The notes beneath the pieces are model-generated. The model did no database searches. It was not told where the DNA came from and saw nothing but the letters and a program-made list of their open reading frames with translations. Positions 43,916 to 53,504 of a DNA stretch of 64,000 bases are shown here, in pieces (the first letter of the stretch is position 1; each line of letters starts with the position of its first letter). The DNA is from Lysinimonas soli (GTDB lineage: Bacteria; Actinomycetota; Actinomycetes; Actinomycetales; Microbacteriaceae): NCBI RefSeq assembly GCF_042655435.1, contig NZ_JBHSMG010000004.1, positions 128,641 through 192,640 on the forward strand. Direction: 5' to 3'. Made by a program: the position numbers and the translations under genes.

Positions 43916-44623
43916 ATGGCAGAGAACCCTACCCACTCGTTGCTGTCGCGCCTCATCGCTGAGGTGTTCGGCACACTCATGCTTGTCATCGGGGTGATCG
44001 GCGCTGCCCTGTTCATCTCGGCCAAGACCGGACCGCTCGGCGTCGCGCTCGCGGTCGGCCTCGCCGTGCTCACCGCCGCCTACGCCGTTGGGCACATCTC
44101 GGGCGGGCACTTCAACCCGGCCGTCTCGATCGGCGCCGCCGCCGCGGGTCGGCTGCCCTGGGCCGACGTGCTGCCCTACATCGCCGCGCAGATCGTCGGC
44201 GGCGTGCTGGCGACCTTCCTGCTGTGGCTCATCTCCGCGCTCAGCGGGGGCAAGTTCACCGCCGACTTCGGGGCGGTCTCGAACGGATTCGACGCCCACT
44301 CCCCCAGCGGTTTCGGCATCGGGGCCGCGATCCTCACCGAGATCGTCGTGACCGCGCTGTTCCTGTGGATCATCCTCGGCGTGACCGCGTCCGGCTCCCC
44401 GGCGGCCGGCTTCGCGCCGCTCGCGATCGGTCTGGCCCTGACGCTGTTCCACCTCATCGCCATCCCGGTCGACAACGCCTCGCTCAACCCGGCCCGCTCG
44501 ATCGCCACCGCCGTCTTCGGCGGGTCGGCAGCGCTCGGCCAGCTCTGGGTGTTCATCGTCGCGCCGATCGTCGGTGCCCTCATCGCCGGCCTGACCTGGA
44601 AGCCGCTGTTCGGCCGCAAGTAG
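43916..44623 (+). CDS. aqpZ: Aquaporin, AqpZ-like
   Basis: A 235-aa major intrinsic protein with six helices. The two half-helix motifs are HFNPAVSIG and SLNPARSIA. The selectivity-filter His (LFHLIAIPV) and Arg after the second NPA indicate a water-type channel more than a glycerol facilitator. GGAAGA precedes the ATG. It is followed by a strong hairpin terminator. It splits the usual MoxR-DUF58 / SpoIIM-RDD neighbourhood. Confidence 0.88.
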   Translation: MAENPTHSLLSRLIAEVFGTLMLVIGVIGAALFISAKTGPLGVALAVGLAVLTAAYAVGHISGGHFNPAVSIGAAAAGRLPWADVLPYIAAQIVGGVLATFLLWLISALSGGKFTADFGAVSNGFDAHSPSGFGIGAAILTEIVVTALFLWIILGVTASGSPAAGFAPLAIGLALTLFHLIAIPVDNASLNPARSIATAVFGGSAALGQLWVFIVAPIVGALIAGLTWKPLFGRK

Positions 44624-44650
44624 CCGGTGCCGTCGATCCACTCCGTCGTC

Positions 44651-44681
44651 GGGGGCCCCGGGCACCGAACCCGGGGCCCCC
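44651..44681 (+). terminator. Terminator after the aquaporin gene
   Basis: GGGGGCCCCGGG and CCCGGGGCCCCC form a perfect 12-bp stem with a 7-nt loop 28 nt after the stop codon. There is no T-run, as is common in high-GC genomes. Confidence 0.8.
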
Positions 44682-44856
44682 GCCGCGTTCCACAGGTCCC
44701 ACCTGGGCTCTCTGCACCTGCCCCCGTCGGCCGTTCAGGAAGATCCGTCGATTCCGACCCGATCGGTCCCAACCCGACCCGAACCTCCTGAACCTCGTCC
44801 AGACGGAGCCGCCTTCTGCGTGGCGGCGGCTGCGGCCCGCCCGCGATACTGGTGCG

Positions 44857-46326
44857 ATGGCGCTGCGCGGGATCGGCCGGATGCTGCGCTCGGCGCGCTT
44901 CCGCATCCTCGCCTCCATGCTCCTGGTCACCGCGCTCGGCATGACTGTCGCCGGAGTGACCACCTACCTCATCCAGCGCGAGCGGGTGCTGGCCCAGATC
45001 GACGACCGGCTGGAGATGACCGTCGACGGGCTGCAGTCGATCGCCGACGGCACGCCGGATGCGCCGGCGCCGACCACGGTCAGCGCCTTCCTGACCGAGG
45101 CGATGCAGCGCGTGCTCCCCGATCACAACGAGAGCATCCTCGGCTTCGTCGACAGGAAGGCCGCCTACGTTCCGTCATCGGGCATCCCGTTCCGACTCGA
45201 CCGCGACCCGGCGTTCGTCGCTCTCGTGCTGCGAGAGGCAGACCCCCGGCACGCGGTCCGCGGCACCGCGAACACGATCTGGGGCACGCTGCGCTACGTG
45301 ATCATCCCGGTGTCCATCAAATCCGACATCGACACGGGCCTGTACGTCTCGGCCTACAACATCGACGACGAGCTCGCCCAGTTGTCTCAGGCCTTCGGCA
45401 GCTATGCCTTCATCGCCCTCGGCGTGCTCGTGGTCGTCGGGCTGGTCGGGTGGTTCGTGGGCGGACGGTTGCTCCGGCCCATCCGGCTGCTTCAGACGGC
45501 CGCGTCCGCCGCTTCGCAGAACACGCTCTCCGAACGCATCCCCGTGACCGGCAACGACGACGTGTCGGTGCTGGCCACGACCTTCAACGCCATGCTCGAT
45601 CGTCTGCAGTCGTCGTTCGCCGCCCAGCGCGGGCTGCTCGACGACGTCGGGCACGAGCTGCGGACCCCGATCACGATCGTGCGCGGTCACCTCGAGCTGC
45701 TCGATCCCGGCGACGTTCGCGAGGTGACCGTGACACGCGACCTGGCGATCGACGAACTGGACAGGATGCAGCTGCTGGTCGACGACATCGCCCTGCTCGC
45801 GAAGACCGACGCTCCGGGCTTTCTGCGGCCGGCGCGCGTCGACCTCGGGGAGTTCGCCGACAGCGTGCTCGCCAAGGCGCAGGCGCTCGCTCCCGAGCGC
45901 CGCTGGACCCTCGTGGCCCGCGCCGAGCAGCCGGCACGAATCGATCCGGTGCGCACGACTCAGGCCTGGCTGCAGCTGGCCGAGAACGCGGTGAAGTACT
46001 CGACGCCGGGAACGCCGATCGAGCTGGGATGCGCCGTCGACACCGAAACCGTCGAGCTCTGGGTGCGGGATCGCGGTCCCGGCATCCCCGACGACCAGCT
46101 CGGCCGGGTCTTCAAGCGTTTCGCCCGCGTCGGGGTCGGACGTGGAGACGACGGATCCGGACTCGGCCTCTCGATCGTGGCCGCGATCGCAGAGCTGCAG
46201 GGCGGCCGAGCGCGCGCCGAGAACGTCCCCGGCGGCGCTCGCGTCGTCATCGAGCTTCCGTTGGGATCCGCTGACGAAGTCGAACAGGAGGAGGGAATCG
46301 ATGGTGCCGAGCATCCTGATCGCTGA
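44857..46326 (+). CDS. Sensor histidine kinase
   Basis: A 489-aa membrane kinase: N-terminal helix (about 18-40), an extracytoplasmic sensor of about 120 residues, a second helix (about 180-203), HAMP, HisKA in DDVGHELRTPIT, and HATPase with GSGLGLSIV. GATACT lies 6 nt before the ATG (leaderless), which excludes the long upstream reading. It overlaps by 26 nt the response-regulator gene that follows. The signal is unknown. Confidence 0.9.
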   Translation: MALRGIGRMLRSARFRILASMLLVTALGMTVAGVTTYLIQRERVLAQIDDRLEMTVDGLQSIADGTPDAPAPTTVSAFLTEAMQRVLPDHNESILGFVDRKAAYVPSSGIPFRLDRDPAFVALVLREADPRHAVRGTANTIWGTLRYVIIPVSIKSDIDTGLYVSAYNIDDELAQLSQAFGSYAFIALGVLVVVGLVGWFVGGRLLRPIRLLQTAASAASQNTLSERIPVTGNDDVSVLATTFNAMLDRLQSSFAAQRGLLDDVGHELRTPITIVRGHLELLDPGDVREVTVTRDLAIDELDRMQLLVDDIALLAKTDAPGFLRPARVDLGEFADSVLAKAQALAPERRWTLVARAEQPARIDPVRTTQAWLQLAENAVKYSTPGTPIELGCAVDTETVELWVRDRGPGIPDDQLGRVFKRFARVGVGRGDDGSGLGLSIVAAIAELQGGRARAENVPGGARVVIELPLGSADEVEQEEGIDGAEHPDR

Positions 46327-46981
46327 AGACGAGCAGCGCATCGCCTCATTCGTCGAGAAGGGGCTGGCCGCGGCCGGCTTCGGCGTGACGACGGTGGCCG
46401 ACGGCCCCGCGGCCCTGGAGGCCGCGTTGGGCGGAGGTTTCGACCTGCTCCTGCTCGACCTCGGACTCCCCGAGGTCGACGGCCTCGACGTGCTGCGCCG
46501 GCTGCGGGAGCAGGGCTCGAAGATCCCGGTGATCATCCTGACCGCCCGCGACTCGGCGACCGATACCGTCGCCGGCTTCGAGGGCGGGGCGAACGACTAC
46601 GTCGCCAAGCCGTTCCGTTTCGACGAGTTGCTCGCACGCATCCGGGCACGTCTGCTGGATGCGCGCGCCGCGCCCGAGCCGTTGCCGATCCTGCGGCACG
46701 GCACCCTCGAACTCGACCTGCGGACGCGGCGCGTCTCGGTCAACGGCAAGGGCGTCGACCTGTCGGCGCGCGAGTTCGCTCTCGCCGAGGAGTTCTTCCG
46801 CCATCCGGAGCAGGTGCTCAGCCGCGAGCAGTTGCTCAGCCGGGTGTGGGGCTTCGACTTCGACCCGGGATCGAACGTCGTCGACGTCTACGTGCGATAC
46901 CTGCGCCGCAAGATCGGGGCCGAGCGACTCGAGACCATTCGCGGAATGGGTTACCGGCTGAGAGCGATGGCCGACGACTGA
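46301..46981 (+). CDS. OmpR-family response regulator
   Basis: A 226-aa regulator. The receiver has Asp53 in LLDLGLPEVDG, and a winged-helix domain (about 135-225) ends IRGMGYRLRAM. AGGAGGAGGG precedes the ATG inside the kinase gene. A candidate target is the convergent secreted-protein gene, whose promoter holds a CTCATC palindrome. Pairing with the preceding kinase is clear from the overlap. Confidence 0.93.
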   Translation: MVPSILIAEDEQRIASFVEKGLAAAGFGVTTVADGPAALEAALGGGFDLLLLDLGLPEVDGLDVLRRLREQGSKIPVIILTARDSATDTVAGFEGGANDYVAKPFRFDELLARIRARLLDARAAPEPLPILRHGTLELDLRTRRVSVNGKGVDLSAREFALAEEFFRHPEQVLSREQLLSRVWGFDFDPGSNVVDVYVRYLRRKIGAERLETIRGMGYRLRAMADD

Positions 46982-46992
46982 GGGCTGACCGC

Positions 46993-47514
46993 CTAGTGGT
47001 GGCCCCCACCGTACTGGTCACCACTGGAGCGACCGCCATCGTCGCCGCTCGCGTCAGCGCGTCCCGTAGTGCCCGAATCGTCGCGGACGCTGGACTTCAC
47101 CTCCGGGTCGTGGACCACCGGAGTCCCCGGCGCGGGGTGCGACGGCTCGGAGTCGCCCGTCGTGTCGGGGCTGGTCGCGCCGTTGTGGTCGACTTCTGCC
47201 TTGCCCGAGTCGACCGTGTCGCTCTTGTCGAGGCGGGCGGAGCCCTTGCCGTCGATCGCGGTCGGGTGGGCCGGGGTCACGACCGTCATCCCGTCGTCGC
47301 CCGGTGCAGGAGTCGGTGTGGCGGTGCCCGTCGGGGCGGCGGTCGCCGCGCTCGTCGGATTGCCGGTCGGATCGGTCGTCGTCACGCCCGAGATCCTCAG
47401 CACCTCGCTGGTGGGGGCGCTCCCACCCATCGCACTCGCCATCGTGACCGCGCCGCAGCACAGCACGACGGCGGCCAGCACGGCGCCTCCGGCGAGAATC
47501 GGAACCCGGTTCAT
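46993..47514 (-). CDS. Secreted or membrane-anchored low-complexity protein
   Basis: A 173-aa protein with an N-terminal hydrophobic segment (about 5-30, containing two adjacent Cys) followed by a Thr/Ala/Pro/Asp-rich region without domain structure. It ends in a Gly- and His-rich tail GGGHH. GGGGGAG stands before the ATG. No family. It is convergent with the two-component genes, and its promoter has repeated CTCATC boxes, so it may be their target. The His tail could bind metal, which is speculative. Confidence 0.65.
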   Translation of the reverse strand: MNRVPILAGGAVLAAVVLCCGAVTMASAMGGSAPTSEVLRISGVTTTDPTGNPTSAATAAPTGTATPTPAPGDDGMTVVTPAHPTAIDGKGSARLDKSDTVDSGKAEVDHNGATSPDTTGDSEPSHPAPGTPVVHDPEVKSSVRDDSGTTGRADASGDDGGRSSGDQYGGGHH

Positions 47515-47594
47515 GGTGTCGCTCCCCCGGACGTCCCATCGGACGTCCTGTCGTTCCAGCTTGCCGTCTTCCGATGAGAGCCACGCGGGTCGCG

Positions 47595-47614
47595 GGATGA
47601 GACCCTTCTCATCC
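47595..47614. promoter_or_regulatory. CTCATC palindrome before the secreted-protein gene
   Basis: GGATGAGA and TCTCATCC form a perfect 8-bp inverted repeat with a 4-bp centre, about 80 bp before the ATG of the gene at 46993-47514. Another CTCATC box follows at 47572-47577. Spaced TCTCAT boxes are typical OmpR-family sites, so the neighbouring regulator may bind here. Confidence 0.5.
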
Positions 47615-47640
47615 GATCTCGGCTGACATCCCCGGCCCCA

Positions 47641-48636
47641 CTAGGCCGAGATGATCTGTCGTGCCCCGGCATCCACCTCGTCGAGGTCGCCGGTCTGCCC
47701 GAGTCGGCGCGCACGACGCCCGCCGATCCACTGATAGGCGAGGAAGCCGCCGAGCGCCACCGTGCCGATGCCGATCTTGAGCGGCCATGGCCACGGCTGA
47801 CGCGTCACGAAGCCCTCGATGATCCCCGAGCACAGCAGCGACAGGATGAGGCCGATCACGATCGTGAAGAACGCGCGGCCGTCTTCGGCGAGCGCCTGCC
47901 TTCGTGTTCGGGCGCCCGGAGCCACCCACGACCAGAAGATCATGAGTCCCGCAGCGGCGGCGGTGAAGATCGAGTACAGCTCCAGCTGCCCGTGCGGCGC
48001 GATGTAGAGGAAGAAATGATCGAGGCGGCCGAACTCGTTCATGATGGCGGCGGCGACCCCGAGCTCCTGCGCGTTCTGGAGGATGACAACGGGCACCCAG
48101 AGACCGATGATCCCGAGCACGACGCACTGCGCCGCGATGAAGGCGTTGTGGGTCCAGACCTGACCGGTGAACCCGGCCTCAGAGTTGTCCGAGTAGTACG
48201 AGACGAAGTCCTGGTCGGCGTACTTCTTCAGCTCGGCGCGGGATCCCAGGGTCGCGAGCACCTCGGGATGGGTCGAGATCCACTGGAAGTAGACGACGGC
48301 GACGACCGCCGTGACGGCGGCGACCGCGAGGGTCAGCCAGCGGATCCGATACAGCGCCGCCGGCAGCTGCAGCGAGAAGAACACCGTGAGCTGACGCAAC
48401 GGATTGGCCGGAGCCCCAGTGAAGCGCAGGCGCGCGCGCGACAACGAGAGCGAGAGCAGGTCGCCCTGGGCCGACTCCCCGACCGTGGTCGTCAAGGTCG
48501 AGAGCTGCGTGGCGCCGCTCTGGTAGACCTCGATCAACTCGTCGGCGGCGGCCCCGTCGCGTGGTGCCGACGCCCCCGCGCGTGCGAGCCGATCCCACTC
48601 CGCGGCGTGCGCGGTCGAGTAGGCGTCGAGGTCCAT
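47641..48636 (-). CDS. Stage II sporulation protein M-like (DUF95) membrane protein
   Basis: A 331-aa integral membrane protein of the SpoIIM/DUF95 family. A soluble N-terminal part (1-95) precedes about six helices, with the conserved stretch WTHNAFIAAQCVVLGIIGLWVP ... FFLYIAPHGQLEL. The organism type does not sporulate, and such genes go with RDD and MoxR/DUF58 genes in actinobacteria. TATCAT lies 8 nt before the ATG, and its -10 overlaps that of the divergent RDD gene. Confidence 0.85.
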   Translation of the reverse strand: MDLDAYSTAHAAEWDRLARAGASAPRDGAAADELIEVYQSGATQLSTLTTTVGESAQGDLLSLSLSRARLRFTGAPANPLRQLTVFFSLQLPAALYRIRWLTLAVAAVTAVVAVVYFQWISTHPEVLATLGSRAELKKYADQDFVSYYSDNSEAGFTGQVWTHNAFIAAQCVVLGIIGLWVPVVILQNAQELGVAAAIMNEFGRLDHFFLYIAPHGQLELYSIFTAAAAGLMIFWSWVAPGARTRRQALAEDGRAFFTIVIGLILSLLCSGIIEGFVTRQPWPWPLKIGIGTVALGGFLAYQWIGGRRARRLGQTGDLDEVDAGARQIISA

Positions 48637-48655
48637 GTGCTGCGATGATACCGGC

Positions 48656-49582
48656 ATGGCGCGCGGCTCGGATCGGAGGCGGACCGGCGCCGCTGCGACC
48701 GTCGGATTCGGCATCCAGGGCGGCGCATCCGCCATCGACGAGCGCGACCAGTTCGACGAGCTGCCGCACGACGCGGCACTCATGACGGGTGAGGCGGTCG
48801 GCCTCGACCTGCGTCCGACGGGCTTCGTGCTCAGAGCCGCCGGCACCATGATCGACTTCGTCGTCTATGCGGGAGCCTGGTTCGTCTCGCTCTTCGTGCT
48901 GTTCGCGATCACCTCGCAAGCGAACGTCGAGGATGCCGTCGTCGGGATCATCGTCACCGTGAGCCTCGTGGTCTGCCTGGTCGTGGCCCCGGCAGCCGTC
49001 GAGCTGCTCAGCCGGGGTAAGTCGCTCGGAAGGCTCGCGGTCGGCGCCCGTATCGTGCGCGACGACGGCGGCGCGATCGGGTTCCGGCACGCCGCCATCC
49101 GTGCGCTCGCCGGCACGCTCGAGATCTTCGGCAGCATCGGCAGCATCGCGATGATCGTCGGCCTGCTCTCGCCGCGATCCCAACGGCTCGGCGACCTCAT
49201 CGCCGGTACCTACAGCCAGTACGAGCGCGTGTCCCCCGCGCCGGTGGTGGCCTTCGGGATGCCGCTGCCGCTAGGGGCGTGGGCGAGCGTCGCCGACGTG
49301 GCCCGCCTGCCCGATCCGCTGTCGCGCCGTATCGCCCAGTTCCTCCGGGAGGCCCCGCGCATGCAGCTCGACCGTCGGGCGTTCCAGGCCTCGGCGCTGG
49401 CGCACGAGGCCGCCGCGTTCGTCTCGCCGGTGCCCGCCGTGGACCCGGAGATGTTCCTCGCGGGAGTCGCCGTCATCCGCCGCGACCGCGAGAGCCGCGC
49501 CCTCACCCTCTCCGCGCAGCGGCTTGCGCGTCTGCAACCCGCCTTGCGGGAGCTGCCGCACGGGTTTCCCGAGCGCGGCTGA
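48656..49582 (+). CDS. RDD-family membrane protein
   Basis: A 308-aa protein. The RDD domain (LRPTGFVLRAAGTMIDFVVYAG ... KSLGRLAVGARIVRDDGG ... RAL) has three helices, and a C-terminal cytoplasmic region of about 110 residues follows. The N-terminal 45 residues before TGEAVGLDLRPTG are unusual for the family. This start is chosen because GATGAT is 6 nt upstream (leaderless); an internal ATG at 48782 would give the usual family length. It is divergent from the SpoIIM-like gene, its usual partner. Confidence 0.78.
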   Translation: MARGSDRRRTGAAATVGFGIQGGASAIDERDQFDELPHDAALMTGEAVGLDLRPTGFVLRAAGTMIDFVVYAGAWFVSLFVLFAITSQANVEDAVVGIIVTVSLVVCLVVAPAAVELLSRGKSLGRLAVGARIVRDDGGAIGFRHAAIRALAGTLEIFGSIGSIAMIVGLLSPRSQRLGDLIAGTYSQYERVSPAPVVAFGMPLPLGAWASVADVARLPDPLSRRIAQFLREAPRMQLDRRAFQASALAHEAAAFVSPVPAVDPEMFLAGVAVIRRDRESRALTLSAQRLARLQPALRELPHGFPERG

Positions 49583-49587
49583 GGCCC

Positions 49588-51060
<1,473 letters not shown>

Positions 51061-51104
51061 GCCCCCATTGTCGCAGGACGGACCGGCCGTGACGACGGCG
51101 GGAT

Positions 51105-51320
51105 TCAGGCGCCGAGCTGGTCCATGACCGAGTGACGCACGACCTGCCACCCCAGCGGTGCCGAGAGCCGCTCGGCGTGACGCGCGCAGAGGTCGTAGCT
51201 GTGCGGTTCATGCCGGATGCTGAGGGGTCCGAGCACGGCCATCGCGTCGGCGTAGTCGTAGGTGAGCGTCGCGACGGCGTCGGCTCCGCAGGCGACTTTG
51301 CTGCACGGGCGACCAGGCAT
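51105..51320 (-). CDS. DUF3499 family protein
   Basis: A 71-aa protein of the actinobacterial DUF3499 family. The core is RPCSKVACGADAVATLTYDYADAMAVLGPL ... HSYDLCARHAERL, with three Cys and two His that look like a zinc knuckle. Function unknown. TACGAT/GCAGCT/ATG marks a leaderless start. It is divergent from the metallopeptidase-family gene, the usual arrangement for these two genes in actinobacteria. Confidence 0.88.
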   Translation of the reverse strand: MPGRPCSKVACGADAVATLTYDYADAMAVLGPLSIRHEPHSYDLCARHAERLSAPLGWQVVRHSVMDQLGA

Positions 51321-51442
51321 AGCTGCATCGTATCGAGCGAGAGGCCGTCTTCCCGTGCGGGGAGCGGCGTGCCGAAAGAGCCCCGAGGCGTTCGCCGGAC
51401 GGCGATGCGGCGCCTCTCGTCCACCGCGCCTAGGATGTGGGC

Positions 51443-51874
51443 ATGGCTCGCTCGACCCGACGCGTGTCGGCCCGCTCGGGGCGACGCGATCGGCACGGGC
51501 GCGGCATCCGCTCGGCCGTCACGGGGCCGGTGCTCGAGCCGATCCGGACCCGGCTCGACGTGTTCGATTCCTATGTCGCGTCAGCGGTCGAATACGTGCG
51601 CGACGAGTGGCCCGACGAACTCGCCGACGTGCGCTTCGAGGTCGCCGTGATGCCGGGTGATCCGGGGCCGTCGGGAGTGGACCGCTGGCAGGTGAGCCGG
51701 CGGGAGCGCCGGATCGTGCTGTACCGGTTGCCCATCGAACGGCTCGCACACCTGCACAAGGACGACGAGTGGCATCGCCGCTCGTTCATCGAGAGCTGCG
51801 TGTTCCGGGCGGTCGCCGAGCTGCTCGGCAAGGATCCGTGGGACATCGCACCGGAGCGCTTCCGGCACTTCTGA
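51443..51874 (+). CDS. Metallopeptidase-family (DUF1025) protein lacking HExxH
   Basis: A 143-aa protein of the zincin-like DUF1025 family (RFEVAVMPGDPGP, RRIVLYRLPIERL, AVAELLGKDPWDI). The position of the zinc motif HExxH reads IESCVFR, so the first His is lost and catalysis is unlikely. TAGGAT/GTGGGC/ATG gives the leaderless ATG; a GTG two codons upstream is rejected because it would lie before the transcription start. The role of the inactive form is unknown. Confidence 0.8.
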   Translation: MARSTRRVSARSGRRDRHGRGIRSAVTGPVLEPIRTRLDVFDSYVASAVEYVRDEWPDELADVRFEVAVMPGDPGPSGVDRWQVSRRERRIVLYRLPIERLAHLHKDDEWHRRSFIESCVFRAVAELLGKDPWDIAPERFRHF

Positions 51875-51911
51875 ATCGGGCCGCGGACGAACGGTCGCCC
51901 CCGCGTTCCTG

Positions 51912-53504
51912 CTAGGGGTGGATGACGATCGGACCTGAAACCGGACGGGCCGACGTGATCGGGTAGCTCGCCAGCTCGGCCGACCCGGCGTACGAGATCG
52001 CCGCGACCAGGCCGCGGCCCCCGCGCAGCAGGTAGCTTCCGGGCGCCACCGAGATCGAAGCCGAACCGCCCGCCGGAACGGCGAGAGTCACATCCGTGAC
52101 GCCCTGGACGAGATGGAGGGTGATCGCCGTCTTGCCCGGATTGACCGCGGAGAGGATCGGCGAGGGCCCCGCCGCGACGGACACGGCCGTGTCATCGGTG
52201 AGCTCGGGGGCACTCGCGTACCAGGCGAAGTCCGAGCTCGGCGCGGAGCTGTCGCTCGCGACACCCACATCGCCCGGGGCATCCACGGCAGTCGAGACCC
52301 GCACGCCCGCGACGACCGGCTGGTCCGAGGTGATCACGACGGAGTACGTGCCGTCGGGGATCGAGACCTTTCCCGAGTCGGTGTCCGCCGCCGAATCCAG
52401 GCCGAGTTCGTTCACCTGGCCGGCCGCGACATCCGTCTGGAAGGAGAGGCCGTTGAACGTGGAGTCCTCGGGCACGAGGCTGACCTGCACCTTCGCCGCG
52501 CGGTCCCCCGGCACGGCGAGCCGTACGACGGAGGTGACGTCGTCCCAGTCGGGCAGCGCGAGCGCCTTGTTGACCCCCACCGCGTTGAGCACCCGGATGC
52601 CGGGGATCACCACACGCGTCGCGGGATCCGCCCCGCCGCCCACCAGGTCGACGCCCCCTGGATCGAGACCTCGCACGATCGACTGCTGCAGCGCGGCGAC
52701 GACCCGGCCGCCGCGGGAGACGACGTGCACGACCGGCGAGACGACGTCGGGCGCGAACCCCGCGAGCGGGATGACCCGCTGCGCGCCCGCCTTCACGACG
52801 ATGCCGGACATCCCGGGGGCGCTCACCGACCCGGTCGGGTCGAGGATCGTCACGGCCACGGTCGCGTCGACCGCGGACGGGTTGGCCACCGTGAGCAGGG
52901 TCGTGCGACCGACTGCGGTGGATCCCCCGACGAGCCAGATCGATCCGCTCGGCTCCGCGCAGGATGCCGCGGCGAGTCCGGTGAAGTCCGGTGTCGAGAC
53001 CAGCTGCGATTGCGCCCCGGAGAGCGTCGCCCCCGTCGCCGGCGCGATCGTCAGCTCCTGAGGAGCCGAGCTGCCGCCGCCGGTCCTCGCATCGCTCTCG
53101 GCGAACGGCGCACGCCGGAGCGTCGACCCGATGCCGTCGGCCCGCACCGACGGCGCACCCAGCGACGACGGCACGCTCGCGTTCTGCCCGCTCACGTCGC
53201 CGAGCCGCAGCAGGGCGCCCGGGCAGACCCGCACCTGATCAGCCGGCTCGGGCGTCACCGTGACCGCGGGTGAGGTGTGGTGATGCGACGGCAGCGGCAC
53301 GAGCCCGACGGCTCCCACCACGGCGACGGCCGCGACGATGCCGACCGTGCCAGCCACGACGCGCAGTCCCACGATCGCCGCGCGGCGAACCCGGCCCGGA
53401 TGCCGCGGCATCCGCACGTCGTCGGGCCCGGACTCGCGTCCGTCCGTCTCCATCGCGGTCTCGGGCGGCTCTGCCGGCGGGGGAACCTCGTCGAACTCAG
53501 GCAT
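51912..53504 (-). CDS. DUF5719 family extracytoplasmic protein
   Basis: A 530-aa protein: an acidic Pro/Glu-rich cytoplasmic N-terminus, one helix (about 40-67), then a long Ser/Thr/Val/Gly-rich external part of repeated beta domains (LLTVANPSAVDATVAVTILDPTG). This is the DUF5719 family, found next to large glycosyltransferases in actinobacteria, with no known role. It overlaps the glycosyltransferase gene by 8 nt. The second of two ATGs is preferred because GAGG stands 6 nt upstream. Confidence 0.8.
   Translation of the reverse strand: MPEFDEVPPPAEPPETAMETDGRESGPDDVRMPRHPGRVRRAAIVGLRVVAGTVGIVAAVAVVGAVGLVPLPSHHHTSPAVTVTPEPADQVRVCPGALLRLGDVSGQNASVPSSLGAPSVRADGIGSTLRRAPFAESDARTGGGSSAPQELTIAPATGATLSGAQSQLVSTPDFTGLAAASCAEPSGSIWLVGGSTAVGRTTLLTVANPSAVDATVAVTILDPTGSVSAPGMSGIVVKAGAQRVIPLAGFAPDVVSPVVHVVSRGGRVVAALQQSIVRGLDPGGVDLVGGGADPATRVVIPGIRVLNAVGVNKALALPDWDDVTSVVRLAVPGDRAAKVQVSLVPEDSTFNGLSFQTDVAAGQVNELGLDSAADTDSGKVSIPDGTYSVVITSDQPVVAGVRVSTAVDAPGDVGVASDSSAPSSDFAWYASAPELTDDTAVSVAAGPSPILSAVNPGKTAITLHLVQGVTDVTLAVPAGGSASISVAPGSYLLRGGRGLVAAISYAGSAELASYPITSARPVSGPIVIHP

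Noticed and set aside
51061..51104. SAH-responsive riboswitch before ahcY
   Set aside because: The gap is only 44 nt to the next gene and a -10-like box stands 6 nt from the ATG; there is no room for the aptamer.
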